Origin: Strobilurus pachycystidiatus
Lineage: Eukaryota; Basidiomycota; Agaricomycetes; Agaricales; Physalacriaceae
Length of the DNA stretch: 64,000 nt
Assembly (NCBI GenBank): GCA_019915135.1
Contig: JAHLMK010000005.1
Coordinates: 1,364,001 to 1,428,000, forward strand
Reading direction: 5' to 3'
A program made the position numbers and the translations under genes. Below, one piece after another: positions 1 through 12,079 of this stretch (position 1 is its first letter; the number at the start of each line of letters is the position of its first letter). The notes below the pieces were generated by a model. The model saw nothing but the letters and a program-made list of their open reading frames with translations. It was not told the DNA's origin and searched no databases.

Positions 1-349
1 TACGTCTCTTCTGTGTCCCCGTTTCTTTACACTGACGAACGGTCAAGAATAACTATCATGTATCGTATTCAATGCAAAGCATCTCGCCTCCCAGTTGGCA
101 TACCATATCGAGTTTCCACAAACCTCAAACTAAGTCTACAGGCTTCAAAGTCTCGACCCCTAAACGCGTGTCACGGACTCCTCGTGGCTCCTTTCTGGGC
201 TGCCGTTTGCAGTCAATGTCCAAGCAGGATGCCGTGACGCGTCTATTCCTCGACTGGCATGTATTTTGCGCTGACAACAGCGCTCAAGTATTGGCTTGAT
301 ATTCGCGACGCTCACTGCCAGGTACTGGACTTTTCTTTGTAAGTGAGAG
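1..349. other. No supported gene
   Basis: Short overlapping open frames only, none with a convincing start context, splice pattern or recognisable domain. It could be the flank of a gene outside the window. Confidence 0.5.
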
Positions 350-1165
350 ACACCTATGTCGCTTCTTCATTTTGCCTTCATTCAACTTCTAGCCTGGGCA
401 GAGGGTTGGCTCCTTTCGCCAGCGGATAAATACCGCCATCTTGTTCTGCGAAGGTCCCTCATTATTTCCTTTCGACCATCATGTCGCCCTCGGCCCATCT
501 GCATGCGGACCTCGTTGTCCGTCGACTGGATGATCCCGACTTTGCTTCTACGGCAACTTTGTGTCTGAGCGGACCCCTCTTGGTGCAGACCCGCTGCCTC
601 AGACCGCTGAGCTGGCGGCGAGCCATTTGAGGTGGATCAGCCTGAGTTTGGCTGGACAGAGACCTTACGGCCCTTGCGGGGTACATGGAAACTCGTTCGT
701 GTCGGGCACAAAGACCTTTTTGCGGAGGAGGGTGACGGTCTAAGCTTGCGTGCAGGGGTACGCAGGCGATGATTGCTTTGGGAGCACATGCGGAGGGACC
801 TTCCCTACCGTTGGTCGAATGATCTCGTTTCCGGCCCACCTCGCGGCTTTCGCAACACCTTGGCGCACGAGCGTGTCCGCTCACGGTGATGATTCTGCGG
901 AACAAAGGCCGGCTGTCACCAATGTTCCTCGGATGAGTCGTGGGTGTACAAGTGTATACGCGTAGAGAGCCTTCGGGACTTGCTAGAGCACGTATCGAGC
1001 CAAATCGTGACTGAAGCTTGTGGTGTCCGGGGCGGGTGACAACCTAAACTGGATTTGTGTTCGAGAGAGCACATTGCGGTGATGATGCGTGGCTACCTCA
1101 TCCGGCTCATGTCTTCGACATGGCCTCCAATTTTTTCCTCTCCCGCCATTCTTGGCGTCGCGTCG
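350..1165 (+). repeat. Left arm of 0.8-kb inverted repeat
   Basis: This arm reads as the reverse complement of the segment at 3508-4312 along its whole length, with scattered substitutions and small indels. Shared landmarks include the block around 820-900 that matches 3780-3860 almost base for base, and a TATA-like GATAAATA block followed by an ATG. The outer end lies near 350 and the inner end near 1165, where similarity stops abruptly. No clear target-site duplication is visible outside the arms, so a transposon origin is unproven. Confidence 0.85.
481..960 (+). pseudogene. Degenerate unknown gene in left arm
   Basis: An ATG at 481 follows a TATA-like element and opens a frame starting MSPSAHLHADLVVRRLDDPD. 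It runs about 50 codons into a stop, after which similar stretches continue in other frames. The same start is present in the other repeat arm on the minus strand at 4182. I do not recognise the protein. Either both copies have decayed, or introns I could not place restore the frame. The repeat-wide similarity is equally good outside the frame, which argues against strong selection on the protein. Confidence 0.3.
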
Positions 1166-1727
1166 TTGCTATCCTGTCTGCCCGCCGCCAGTTGGGAACA
1201 TACTATGATCCACCTACAGATGCCTCCAATGTACATATTAAGGCGTCACTGCCACTTCTTTGCGGCGCGTGTATTTAAAATGCTTCCGTTTGGATCCGTG
1301 GCATTTCTGATATACAGGGTTATCATGTTACATTATTCAAACTGATACAGTTTCTACGCCTCTCAACCGGTTCTCAAATTGATGGGATGTTTATTCGAAC
1401 TTCGGAACTTCGTGACACTCAGTCTGAAATGAAATACATGAGCGAAAGGACTAAGCATCTAACTTGCAAATTTGCCTTCATTATTCCTGTCACTGGTCAC
1501 CTGTTCAGTAGGTCCCAGACGATCGCGACGAGCACTGCGCCGGGGGCCTGCTGAAAGTGTTTGTCAGATATACCACGGTGACGTGTTGCGAAGTCACACG
1601 CTACCTCTTTCGTTAGTCTGACCCTCGGACGTTTGTTCTTGCTCGCTTGTCTCGCGTTGCTGTTCTTCGAGAACGCCTATAAGGACATAGTATGTGTGTT
1701 AGGCCCTACCCTCATGAGGCGGAAGAT

Positions 1728-1949
1728 CTACTGGCCTTGCGCGTGCATCTTCCTGGCTTCGGTCTCCGCCAATCTCTGCTGTAGCCCAGCGAGCTGAACC
1801 TGCGCGGCGCATTGGGCTGCTGCGATTTCCTCTTCCTTCTGTTGAAGCTCGACATCCAGCGTCAATTTATCCTCCTTCAACTTCGCCAAGCTGTCTGGTT
1901 TATCGAAGAGGGCCATGAATGTAGAACAAGATGAAGTCAAGTGCGCCAC
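1728..1949 (-). CDS. Small coiled-coil protein, 73 aa
   Basis: Unrecognised short protein made almost entirely of charged and small residues with heptad-like spacing (stretch LKEDKLTLDVELQQKEEEI, then an Ala/Gln/Leu-rich helix), so a single long coiled coil is likely. It has no signal peptide or membrane segment. It is transcribed head-to-head with the plus-strand gene at 2125; the two ATGs are 175 bp apart and share the interval holding the TATA element at 2029. Both genes sit between the arms of the 0.8-kb inverted repeat. The stop at 1728 may belong to only the first exon of a longer gene. Function unknown. Confidence 0.4.
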   Translation of the reverse strand: MAHLTSSCSTFMALFDKPDSLAKLKEDKLTLDVELQQKEEEIAAAQCAAQVQLAGLQQRLAETEARKMHAQGQ

Positions 1950-2028
1950 ATGACGTTGAGTCTCTGAGACTTGACGCGTTTTCCCTCCCGTTTCCCGATA
2001 TGGACCTGCCTCGGGCCTTCGGGAAACC

Positions 2029-2036
2029 TATATAAG
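2029..2036 (+). promoter_or_regulatory. TATA box of gene at 2125
   Basis: TATATAAG about 95 bp before an ATG with a near-perfect Kozak context (GCCGCCACCATG at 2117-2127). The spacing fits a basidiomycete core promoter with a short 5' leader rich in CTCTCACAATCC-type pyrimidine. Confidence 0.6.
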
Positions 2037-2124
2037 TGGCCATTCGCGTCTGGTTGCCCTTCTCATTCAACTCTCACAATCCAGCCATCACACACTAGCT
2101 TAATTCTTTCGACGCGCCGCCACC

Positions 2125-2874
2125 ATGTCCACCGACCTCAACCACGCCCTGATGCTCGTAGGCTCGTTCTTTCATCAGCTCGACACGAGGATCGCCGAAC
2201 GCAAGAGCAACATTAAAATGGCTCAGAAGGCGCTAAAGGCGACCGTCGTGAAGATTGACTTGGTCGCCGCTAAGCTTAAAGCGGAGGAGGACGAGGAGGA
2301 TGGGTGGTGGGACGCCCTTCCTATGCCGAGTGGGTTCATTCGTGATCTCCCCTGACTTCTCGCTGACCATAATGTAAGTGGAGGCAAAGAAGCATCTGCG
2401 TTGTAAATTAGACAGGGAGTATAGAGAGCAAGCTGCTCTTCAGAAGTCGAGCGAAGGCACTGTTGCCGTAGAGTCCATCTCAATCATCAGGGCACCGCCT
2501 AAGAGGCAAGGCTTTGTTGTAAGGAAGACGTCTTCTCTGGACGTGTCTCGTCTCTGACATGCGTCACAGCACCGTATAATGTCCATTGCCCCAAGGCGGG
2601 AACCCCATATTTCTGCGGCAGTTCCAGTATGAGTCTACAACTCTTCGATGCTGCCATGGTGATTACTGACGCATACATATAGAAGAGGAAGTCCACCAAG
2701 TCCGGCGCTTCGAAGAAAGCCAAACTTGAGACTATTCATACTGGTACTTCGCCATTGGTGAGTTTTCCTTCGTTGAATCGACCCGCCCGTTACTGATACC
2801 GTACATACTAGAGGACGGCGGCACGGGTTAACCTTCGTCAACCGAAGGACTACAAGTACGCCCCTGCGAAGTAG
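2125..2874 (+). CDS. Small five-exon coiled-coil/basic protein
   Basis: Unrecognised protein of about 179 residues. The exons that keep one frame are 2125-2329, 2379-2518, 2570-2626, 2683-2757 and 2812-2874, ending YKYAPAK and TAG. Introns 2-4 have normal GTAAGG, GTATGA and GTGAGT donors and CAG or TAG acceptors; the first intron acceptor (TAAG) is weaker. Residues 1-60 are a helical, charged coiled-coil stretch ending in an acidic cluster (EEDEEDGWWD). The C-terminal third is basic and holds a likely nuclear-localisation sequence, KRKSTKSGASKKAKLE. It is divergent from the coiled-coil gene at 1949 and enclosed by inverted repeats. The strong promoter and start context suggest a real gene; the role is unknown and a nuclear site is inference from the basic stretch. 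Confidence 0.5.
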
Positions 2875-3507
2875 CAGAGCGGGATACCTGTATGATCGGG
2901 TCTGGTTTACCGTTTGTAGCTAAACAACACCTCTATCAATCACATTTTATACACGTTACCAAACTTTTAGCTAGACGAGGTACCTAGAATGAAAGTAGTC
3001 TCGAATTCCTAGCCTCTATACGCGGATGAGTATATTCGTTCACCTTCCGTATAGAATGAAAGTGTCTGCTGCTGCGATACGCGGCACAACAATGGTAGTG
3101 AACAAGCTTCCATGGTGAGTGCAATAATGATTTCCCGTCCCAGACTACAATACTTATATATATATATTATATATAGGCCTTGTCCTCGACCGACGAAAAC
3201 AGTGCTTGGAACAGGTACACTGACTCTTGTAAATTCAGGTCTAATACAGTAGCTGCGAACCATGATATGCTACATAACATATCTAGAAAGCATGCAACAT
3301 GAAATGACTGCTCCAAGCGCCATCGGCGAGTACTCTTTAGGCGTAAGTTTTAGATTGCATGGTAGCTGCACAAGAAGCTACTCTGGCCACGTCTAGACGA
3401 AGACTGTGATGTGGTTGAGACAGTCGATACATGGAATGTGACGACAAAGACCTACCTTGCGTATCCATTGTAACACTTGAGGCGTTTTCCATACGGAATC
3501 GCGAGGT
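2875..3507. other. Intergenic, no supported gene
   Basis: Contains an alternating TA run at about 3154-3175 and no open frame with a supportable start or splice pattern. Confidence 0.5.
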
Positions 3508-4312
3508 CGACGCGGCGCCACGAATGGCGGGAGAGGAAAAAATTGGAGGCTATGTCAAAGACATGCCGGAGATGGTTGCCACGCATCATCACCGCAATGT
3601 GCTCTCTCGAACACAAATCCAGTTTAGGTTGTCACCCGCCCAGGACACCACAAGCTTCAGTCACGATTTGGCTCGATACGTGCACAGGCGAGTCCCTCGA
3701 AAGAGCTCTTGCGCGTTCCACTTGCACACCCACGACTCATCTGAGGAACATTGGTGACAGCCGGCCTTTGTTCCGCAAAATCATCACCGTGAGCGGACAC
3801 GCTCGTGCGCCAAGGTGTTGCGAAAGCCGCGAGGTGGGCCGGAAACGAGATCATTCGACCAACGGTAGGGAAGCGTCCCTCCGCATGTGCTCCCAAAGCA
3901 ATCATCACCTGCATGAAGCAGGCTTAGACCGTCACCTTCCTCCACTTAGAGGTCTTTGTGCCCAAGACGAACGAGTTTCCATGTACCCCGAAAGGGGCCT
4001 TAAGGTCTCTGTCCAGCGCAAGCTGATCCACCACAGATGGCTCGCCGCCAGCTCAGCGAACTGAGGCTGTGGGTCTGCACCAAGAGGGGTCCGTTCAGAC
4101 GCAAAGTTGCCGTAGAAGCAAAGTCGGGATCATCCAGTCGACGGACAACGAGGTCCGCATGCAGATGGGCCGAGGGCGACATGATAGTCGAAAGTAAAGA
4201 ATACGGGGCCTTCGCGGGGGAATGGCGCTATTTTATTTGCTGGCGAAAGGAGCTAACCCTCTGCCCAAGCTGGAAGATTCATTGAGGCGAATTGAAGAAG
4301 CAATATAGGCGT
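3508..4312 (-). repeat. Right arm of 0.8-kb inverted repeat
   Basis: Reverse-complement counterpart of 350-1165. Compared with the left arm it lacks a few short insertions, and the promoter block upstream of the shared ATG is more diverged (AAATAAAATA instead of GATAAATA). Both arms share the same inner boundary sequence near GGCGnCGCGTCG. Confidence 0.85.
3700..4182 (-). pseudogene. Degenerate unknown gene in right arm
   Basis: Minus-strand counterpart of the frame at 481, starting at 4182 with the same MSPSAHLHADLVVRRLDDPD and stopping after 60 codons. Downstream similarity to the left arm continues in several frames (for example a stretch reading ALGAHAEGRFPTVGRM). Not recognised; probably a decayed duplicate. 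Confidence 0.3.
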
Positions 4313-4864
4313 CTACCTGTATACGGCGAATGCAGATATCTCCGCCCGCTGTGAGTGTTCCAAGTATCAACTTGTACTGTGTAGCGCTATCGTCAGTTCA
4401 AAACTCACATTCTAACATAGAAATAGAGTTGCGACGTCCTTGTCGAGCAAAGGTTGCGAGAAGAATTGCGCGAGACAAAAACAGAAGACACGGAGAAGTG
4501 GGACTTCTCCGAGGAGGAAACCCCCTAAACGTCTGCGCGAGTTCTTGGCTGCGTGAAGTCCGCACATTCGAACTGAGCCAAAAGCGTCTATAGAATCCTC
4601 CAGGACGTGTCAGAAATGCCCTTCAAGTGTGTGGGATGTAGTATGAAGTGGACTATGATCTGAAATCTCCATGAGCACTGCGAAGCGGAAATGCAGGAGA
4701 CGTACATGTTAACTGCGCCGCCGGTAGGTAAATAGACTTGAGGATAAAGCGCTTCATCAAGAGGATCGACCACACCATCTCATATCCCTTTCTAATATAT
4801 GGCCCTTCCATTCAAATCTTAACTTATGATACTACCTCAAAAGTAACATTACACCCAAAACCGC
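4313..4864. other. Intergenic, no supported gene
   Basis: Lies between the right repeat arm and the stop of gamma-adaptin. No convincing coding exon was found on either strand. Confidence 0.5.
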
Positions 4865-7800
4865 CTATGCGCTCCCCGTCAATCCAGCAGGGAACCCAGA
4901 AAAGTCTACCTGGTCCTGCACATTACCTCCCGCCATAGTGTACGATATCCGAAGCCGAAGCCGAACGCTTGACTGGAAAGCAAAGAACAAACATCATTTC
5001 AGCACACGACATGCAACTGAAGAGAAATGTTACTCACGCCTGGAGGTGCAACGACCCGCATCTGCTGCGTCTCCATCGATCCCGGGCTCACCGTCTGGTC
5101 AGACATGGGCATCATCTGCAGTTGTTGCGACTACGAACAAGAAACACTCAAAAAAGTCCTCTGAGTACGGAACGGATGCCTCACCTTCGGAACAGCCGCT
5201 TGGAAAGTCACCCCCTCGGCAGCAGTCCCGCCCGTAACCTGGAATCGCGCCTGTATTAACACGATACCAGGTTTGGCAGCGGACGTTTGTGGCGTGAGCG
5301 TAATCTTCAGGCCGTTCTTGTCATATGCTGTATACGAAGCAAGCCGTGGCGCCGCGGGTGGTGCAGGTTGAGGTTGAGGTGGTGGTGGAGATGCTGCCGC
5401 AAATAGGGAGGGTGCAGGTGAGGGAGAAGACGCGTTATAGAAAAGAGACGGTGGTGCTGGCGACGCTGTAGTGGGCACAGGGGTCGATGCACCAGCGGTT
5501 GGTCCCGGACCAAAGAGACCCAAAATGTCGTCGATAGTGGACCGTGCTTGGGCGGGTGGTGAGGAGGCACCGTTCGGTGCAGGAGCAGCAGTTCCTCCAC
5601 TGAACAGAGAGGCCAGTTCCTGCTCATTGGAGGGTGCTTGTCCGTTGATAGGCGACACTGGGTCGTCACCAAGGAGGTTTGTTGACTCTGTGGATCCGAC
5701 AGGTTTGTTCTCGCTGACTGGAATACGCAATGAACTTCCGACCAATGATTCCAAGGAACAGGGACTTACCAACACCCATGATGGTAGCTTTCAATTCGGG
5801 AGGTGGCATCCTTTCCAGGACACCCTCACGGACCGCACCCAAGTTGAAGAGACTCGCAAACTCAACCGCGCGTTGTTGTATCTCCAGCTCGGGGCTCGTG
5901 GTGTAACTAGTCAACACATCAGATATCCGCTCCTGCTGCACCGCCGAGGTCGTAGGTCTTGATGACATCTTCGTGATTGCAGATAGGACGTATTGCCGCG
6001 TCAAATAGTTGGCGTATGGCGAATCCAGGATGCTCAGTAAAAGGTCAACGAGTTCGGAATCTACGACCTTTACCTCAAGTCAGCATGCCTACATATCTAG
6101 TCGAAAAAGACACTTGCCGCTTTTGGCATGTCATCGCCATCCTCTAGAACAAGCCCGCCCTCCAGGATGACTTCACTATATTCTCCGATGATCCATGTCG
6201 CAGCCAAGGTCAACGACTCTTGCGATATGTCGGCTTTGAGCGCTGTATACAAGCGAGACGCGATATAAGCTTGTAGCTCTGGGGTGTGGGCGACAAGTCG
6301 GATGAAGGCCGAGAGTACTTCTTCACGAACAAAGTTGCCAGCCTACGCCATGGGTCATTCGCAGGTCGAGAAGGGTACCAAGGTCACATACAAGTTTGAG
6401 GACACGAAGGACAGTGTCGATATGCCACCGCTTGCTCGGTGCAAATCGTTCTGCAGCCAGGCATATTTGTGTAGTCATCCCAAGCTTAAACTCGTCATCC
6501 GCAACCTCTAGGAACGCCGACAGCTCGCGAACCAACACCCGTACATTGGACTCGTTGATGAGGGCATACGACAGTTCGAGGGCACGGCGTCGAATTGAGA
6601 TGTCACCGTCCCGTAGACAGTCAAGAATGGTATTGCGATGGCGCTGAACGGCGTTGGTGTCCATAGATACAACCTTGTTGAGAGTGTTGAGGGCAACGTA
6701 GCTAGAGAAAATTAGGGCCACTATCACGATGGAAGACAGAAACACACCGAATGTTGTTGTCTCTGTTGCTCAGAAATTTGCCCAATATGTTGATAGCCAT
6801 GACTCGTAAACCGGTGTCAGCTTGTATTTCCAGTACAGTGAGGACGGTTTCGTAGAGGATGGCGTTGCCGACATTTTTTGTCGAGTCAGTGTTTGTAGCA
6901 ACCTTTGCGGGATGAATATAAGACCAGGAAGAGAGAGGAAGTGAAATACCTGAGCCAGGATATCGTTCATGGTATCACTCGCCTGCTCGTCACCGCGACC
7001 GAGAAGACGTAGCAGCCGTAAGATCTTAACCTGGAGGAAAGGATCTGTGATTCCGGAAACATCATGTTCAGGACTGTAGCCAGTGGTCACAAGGGACTTT
7101 AGGTTGCGGACGAGAAGGGGCACAGCCTGTGCGAAGTGTAAGATAAGCGTGAAATGGGAGATGACGACGTACGTTGCGAAATTCATCGAGGACCGCGGGG
7201 TCCACCTGGCACATTTCAGTGATGAGGGTGATCGATGATAGTAGCACGCCATGATTCCGGTCAGTAAGAAGGTTTTTGGCCTTTGTAGTAAAGTGATCTG
7301 TGAGGTCTGGGACTTTCTTGATTACTCGGAGAGCACAAAGAGCAGCCTGCACACGGGCATTATGAACAGCACTGGGAGATGGGAAGGATGCCGCACCTTT
7401 TTGCGAATATACGTGTTGCTGGAACCCAGCAGCTTCTCCACCTCGTTGGCCAGATCGCGGGACATTTCTTCCGAGGCAATGTTGGCAAATGTGCACAGGG
7501 CCAGGCCGACGGCGTACATGTTCGAATGGTTCATGTCGCTGCAGAGCTGTTGGTGACATTGCCGCCGAGCTGTAGCGGGAACACGCACTTCTTCAAGGAG
7601 TTCGTGACTAACGTCAGAACTTCTTGGTTCTCGTCGAGCAGTAGCATTATTCCGAGATAGCCGAGGCGCTTGTCGGAAAAGCGAGGGCTGGCGACGAGCT
7701 TGAGACATTCGATTTGGCCGAAATGCGCAGGGGAGCCCAGCATGTGGATGTAGAGGAGTTTTGCAATGTTGTTATGCCTAGCGTACGTGTCTTCATCACG

Positions 7801-8021
7801 GAACGAGGCGCGGATGGCGGCGGACTCCTGCTGGATGAGCACTCGCTCGTCGGCGACGGTCTAGAGAAGGGCGGCGCGATCAGCATGCGTTGAGGACGGA
7901 CGTCGGCGGGCCAATGACCTTGCATGCCCGAATGCCCTTGATGAGCGCTGTCGGCGGGGATGATGAGCGCACAGGACGGACGTTGTGCAGGCGGCGCACC
8001 TTTCAAGTTGTGGTAGACCAT
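4865..8021 (-). CDS. APL4: AP-1 complex subunit gamma (gamma-adaptin)
   Basis: Large subunit of the AP-1 clathrin adaptor, which sorts cargo between the trans-Golgi network and endosomes. The N-terminal trunk is clear across many exons: [17 protein letters not shown] at the start, then [53 protein letters not shown] and [16 protein letters not shown], all typical of gamma-adaptin. A Pro/Ala-rich hinge follows, then the gamma-ear beginning [17 protein letters not shown] and ending [16 protein letters not shown]. The start at 8021 was chosen because exon 1 (MVYHNLK) splices through a 52-nt intron to the conserved [10 protein letters not shown] helix. Length is about 800-850 residues, as in other family members. 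It is transcribed divergently from the zinc-finger gene at 8219. Family assignment is firm; individual small introns were inferred from frame changes. Confidence 0.93.
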
Positions 8022-8218
8022 CGGACCCTGCGCGAAGCTGCTGGCTCACCGTCTCGAGAGTTTGAGCGTGATGGTCACGACAATGTCTTGTCACGCTGCC
8101 TGGTATTCGGCAATTTCCGACACTTCTCTGCCAGCCACCTTGCACGCGTCTTGTTTTCAGCGAACCACGATGACTGCCCACCGATGAGCTTGCAGAGCGC
8201 ATACATTCACCTCACACA
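8022..8218. promoter_or_regulatory. Shared divergent promoter region
   Basis: Only 197 bp separate the start codons of gamma-adaptin (minus) and the zinc-finger/RBR gene (plus), so both core promoters must lie here. No obvious TATA box is present; the plus ATG has the context CACACAATG. Confidence 0.55.
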
Positions 8219-11200
8219 ATGTCGCAGCCCGTCATCTGCTACTACTTTGCCCAGGGACTGTGCACCAAGGGCCCGCGCTGCACGTTTTCCCATGATATCG
8301 CGCCTGGCATGGCCCCGACGAGGGCGGTCTGCAAGTTTTTCCCAGAGGGGAAATGCCGATACGGCGACAAGTGCATCAACTCGCACGAGCTCAGGCGCAG
8401 TGCTACGTCTTCTCGCTCGGCGCACTCAACGCGTCAAAACAGCAGGCATGCCAGCCCCGCACATCACACTACGCGATCTGGCTCAGGTAATCCCTCGACC
8501 GCCTCAGCGATGGAATACGGAATGCTGATACAGGCTAGTAGCTCATTCTGGGCCAAAATCTACTCGAAATAGCGGCAAAAACTCATCGCAGGGATCATCG
8601 GCACACGCATCTCCGTTGTCTCCCCCAACACCCCATCATACCTCTGGCAGACAGAGCCCAGCTCTCGGCTTGCAAGATTTCTCTGCATCATCCTCTCTAG
8701 CCACTCTCGTTGGACATGACTCTCAACTGTCGGAGCCAGCTCACACGGCTCCATCTCTTCCTAGTCCCATTACATACATCTGCAACGGGTTCGCCATGCA
8801 AGGAGGATGCTCCCTGAACGGCTGCCAGCTCAGTCATCGTCTTTCCGAACACAATTTCACGATCCTTGCCAACATCGCATTCTCCCAGCCCATATGCTAC
8901 ATCTACTTCACCAAAGGAACATGTCCCAACTCTGGCTGCCCGCTGCGCCACAAGATGACCGACACTGAATACGCACAATTCATCACGGCAACAGCGACCG
9001 CTGGTGGTCAACCTGCCCTACCTCCTCCTCCAACACCTATCTATCCGACGTCTCCTCCCGTACTCGCCCAGCCTCCGGTCACCTCATTTGTACCATCCGG
9101 GATCCCCCCTCCATGTCTCCATTTCTTCTCCACCCGGGGTTGCAAAAAGGGAGGCGAATGCAAGTTCTCCCATGTACAACAACCCCAGGCCATTCCCGTC
9201 TCTTCGTTTCTACAGACCCCACCAGGTTTCAAAAAGAAGCCATGTACATTCTTTGCGCAGGGAACGTGCCGCCGGGGAGAGTCGTGTACCTACTCCCACG
9301 AGACCGACCCGGACGGTTGGTCTTCGCAGGACCGCGGTCGATCCACTCGTCCCAAAGATTCAGATCATTGGGCCCCGCCCCCAGAAGTCTCATGGGAACA
9401 ACCTCAAGCGACTGCTTGGCCAGACGATAGCGGCTGGAATTACGGTTCTGGCACTGATGACACTGGGCGGGATCCCCCTGCAGCCCCCGCCGAGCCTGAC
9501 GCGCAGAAGACTGAGTCTGGATGGGGCGGAGGGCAAGCAGACGAGCCAGCTACTAGTAAATGGGGAGACGAGGCCGTGGCTGATTTGTCGCAATGGCAAA
9601 ATGCCCCCGGCTGGGGTGATACACCGGCGAAGGAAGACCAAAAGCAAATCGCAAAACATCCTGGACTATGCCGTCACTTTGCCAAGCATGGATGGTGCGA
9701 TCGTCGTGATCAAGGTGAATGTCAGTACAGGCATGAAGAGGGTCAGTCTCGTCCAGCCTCACCGGCTCAAGACGAAGTGCCTGACCAAAAGATCAACGTG
9801 GTAAGCTCAAAGCCCTCGAGATTGCGACTCGTACTAACAAGTCCCGACAGGCATTGGAAGGACGAAAGTTTGGCGATGTCTTCAACTGCTACATACTATA
9901 CGGACCCGGCGCTATTCCTGAGCGTGTCACGACCTCCTTCGACTCCGAGACCGTCCTTATATCGAACCTCTCTCAACCTGCGTTGGCGGTCATCGATAGG
10001 TTGATCGCTCCGTATGGCGAACCTATAGAGTCTGAGATGCAGGTGTCATACATCGACGGGATAACTGCGTTGGTCCCCTTCGACAGTTATCGTACGGCGG
10101 CGCAGGCGGCGTTGGGTCTGGACGGGGTGGAGTGCGAAGGACATAAACTGCAGGCCAAGGTGGATGAAGGAAGAGCGGACCAGCTCGTCTGCGCGGATGT
10201 CCCCGACGTCAGCCGGACAGTGATGTTGTCTTGGCCCGCGCCTGTCGTCCTGATCTGGCTCTACTTTGCGACGATCACACAGGCAAAGGCGCATACAGCG
10301 AGGCTTCACGAGTCCCTCGTCGAAGGCCGCAAAGTCACGGCAGAATTCCAGAGGCCTTCGACGAACCAGACGCACGGGTTCGCTGTCAAGCTGTCGAATG
10401 TGCCTGCGGCGGCGGACTTGGATGCCATCGTGAAGTCGGCCGACTGCACCGTCCATAATATCACTGCGCCGTCGTATACCGCACCGCCTGAGCCGAGAAT
10501 CCTTGAGGAGCTACAGAGGTATGGCCCAGTCAAGATGGATGTCATTCCCCACGAGCCAGCCAAGGCGAAAGTCACTGCCTTTGCAACCTTTGCGACGACG
10601 TCGTTCGCTGTAGCTGCACAGGAGAAGATGCACCGTCGTGACTACAGTTTCCTCGGCGAACCTACCGGCCGTCTGACGGTCAAGAATCATTACTTTGTTT
10701 CCTACACTGTCTATCGTGGAGTACTCCAAGCGGTGGCGGAGGTACTTGATGCTCTGCGGGAGAGTAACACGTCAGACCCTCTTATCAGAGTGCACGATGT
10801 GGAAGACTTGCCTGACGAGCCACCGTTGAATCAGCAGATTATTAGGATGGCATCCAAGGACAGAGATACTTTCACGCGCTTGAAGATGCAGCTCGACGTT
10901 CTCTTACGCGGGGAGCTTTTCATTGATGATGATGGCAAATTTGTCTGGCATGAGTTTTTCCACTTGGAAAGCAGCCACAATGCCATCGTCGGCCTGAACG
11001 AGAAGCATCGCGTTTATATCGAACGCGACTTTTTGAATACTGCTCTGCGTATCTACGGCGGAAAGGAACGTCGTGAAGAGGCGAAGAGAAGCATCGAGAA
11101 GATGCTCAAAGCGGTGGACGCTTTGCAGACGAAGATTCAGGTTGAGCGGCGGACCCTGCGTCCGTTATTCGAGGGTGGGCTGGAAGAGCTTTATGCAAGT

Positions 11201-11869
11201 TTTGACCAGAAGAAGATTGAGTTGGACTTGGCGTCGAGGGTTTTGACCGTTCGCCTTCCAGAGGATGACGTTGGGGTCGTTCGGGAAAAGTTGGCCTCTA
11301 TGGCACCCGAACACGACGAAGACGTACTTGAGGGCGATCGCTGTGGACTTTGTGACAGGCACCCCGACGACGATCCATTCACCCTGTTGTGTGGCCATGT
11401 CTACGATCGCGACTGCCTGGGAAGACTGATAAAAAATTCTTTCCGCTTGAACTTCTCTGGCCTTCGATGCACAGCCGAGATACACGACGAAGAGGGCGGC
11501 AAACGGGACTGTGGAGAACTTGTTTCCAACGACGTGTTTTCGCAATTTCTTGACGAGGCTGAGCAGCATAACCTTTTGGAGTCGTCCTTCCTGTCGTACT
11601 TCCATACCGACGTGACCGATGGTCTCTACCATTGTCCCACCCCGCATTGTCCTACAGTCTATCGCAAAACATCGGTCATGGACAAGGGCACTGCGATCTT
11701 GTGCGACCTGTGTGGTACTTGGATCTGCTCTCACTGTCAGATCGATTTCCACGATGGTCTGACTTGCACGGGATACCAGGAATATCTGCGCGGAAGCGTT
11801 GGGAGCGAAGAAGGGGGTGAGTCTCAGACGGTCCACAGTGCAGCTGACTTGAGGGCGACAAGTCCATAG
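8219..11869 (+). CDS. CCCH zinc-finger protein with RING1-IBR (RBR-like)
   Basis: Predicted protein of about 1,180 residues from exons 8219-8486, 8539-9800 and 9851-11869; both introns keep phase. The N-terminal 510 residues carry a series of CCCH fingers (CYYFAQGLCTKGPRCTFSH, CKFFPEGKCRYGDKCINSH, CLHFFSTRGCKKGGECKFSH, CTFFAQGTCRRGESCTYSH, and a last one near CRHFAKHGWCDRRDQGECQYRH shortened at its edge), typical of RNA binding. A long middle region follows. The C-terminus has a RING1-like cluster (CGLCDRHPDDDPFTLLCGH) and an IBR (HCPTPHC then CDLCGTWICSHC). No RING2 with its catalytic cysteine follows before the stop. The family resembles basidiomycete RBR ubiquitin ligases with CCCH arrays; ligase activity is doubtful here. 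It converges on the carboxypeptidase gene, whose stop is 210 bp away. Confidence 0.85.
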
Positions 11870-12079
11870 ACATTGTAATGCTGGGAGTTAACCTTCAGAT
11901 TTCGTTCTCATTCGGAGTCACTACATAGTTTGCGAAGCCGGAGACTCCTTCCTTGCGTCTCCCCACGTCCCGGAGTGGAATCATTCCAGCAGTGTTCTAG
12001 CGTGCATTGATTGGAGTCGCAAACATAAGTAAAGCATCACACTTTCATATTCAAAGTTGCACAACACATAACTTTGCCC

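Noticed and set aside
3154..3175. TA-rich run as TATA box or origin
   Set aside because: Simple dinucleotide repeat without a supported gene downstream.
350..4312. Interpretation as a complete transposon with 0.8-kb terminal inverted repeats
   Set aside because: No target-site duplication or transposase found; recorded only as an inverted duplication.
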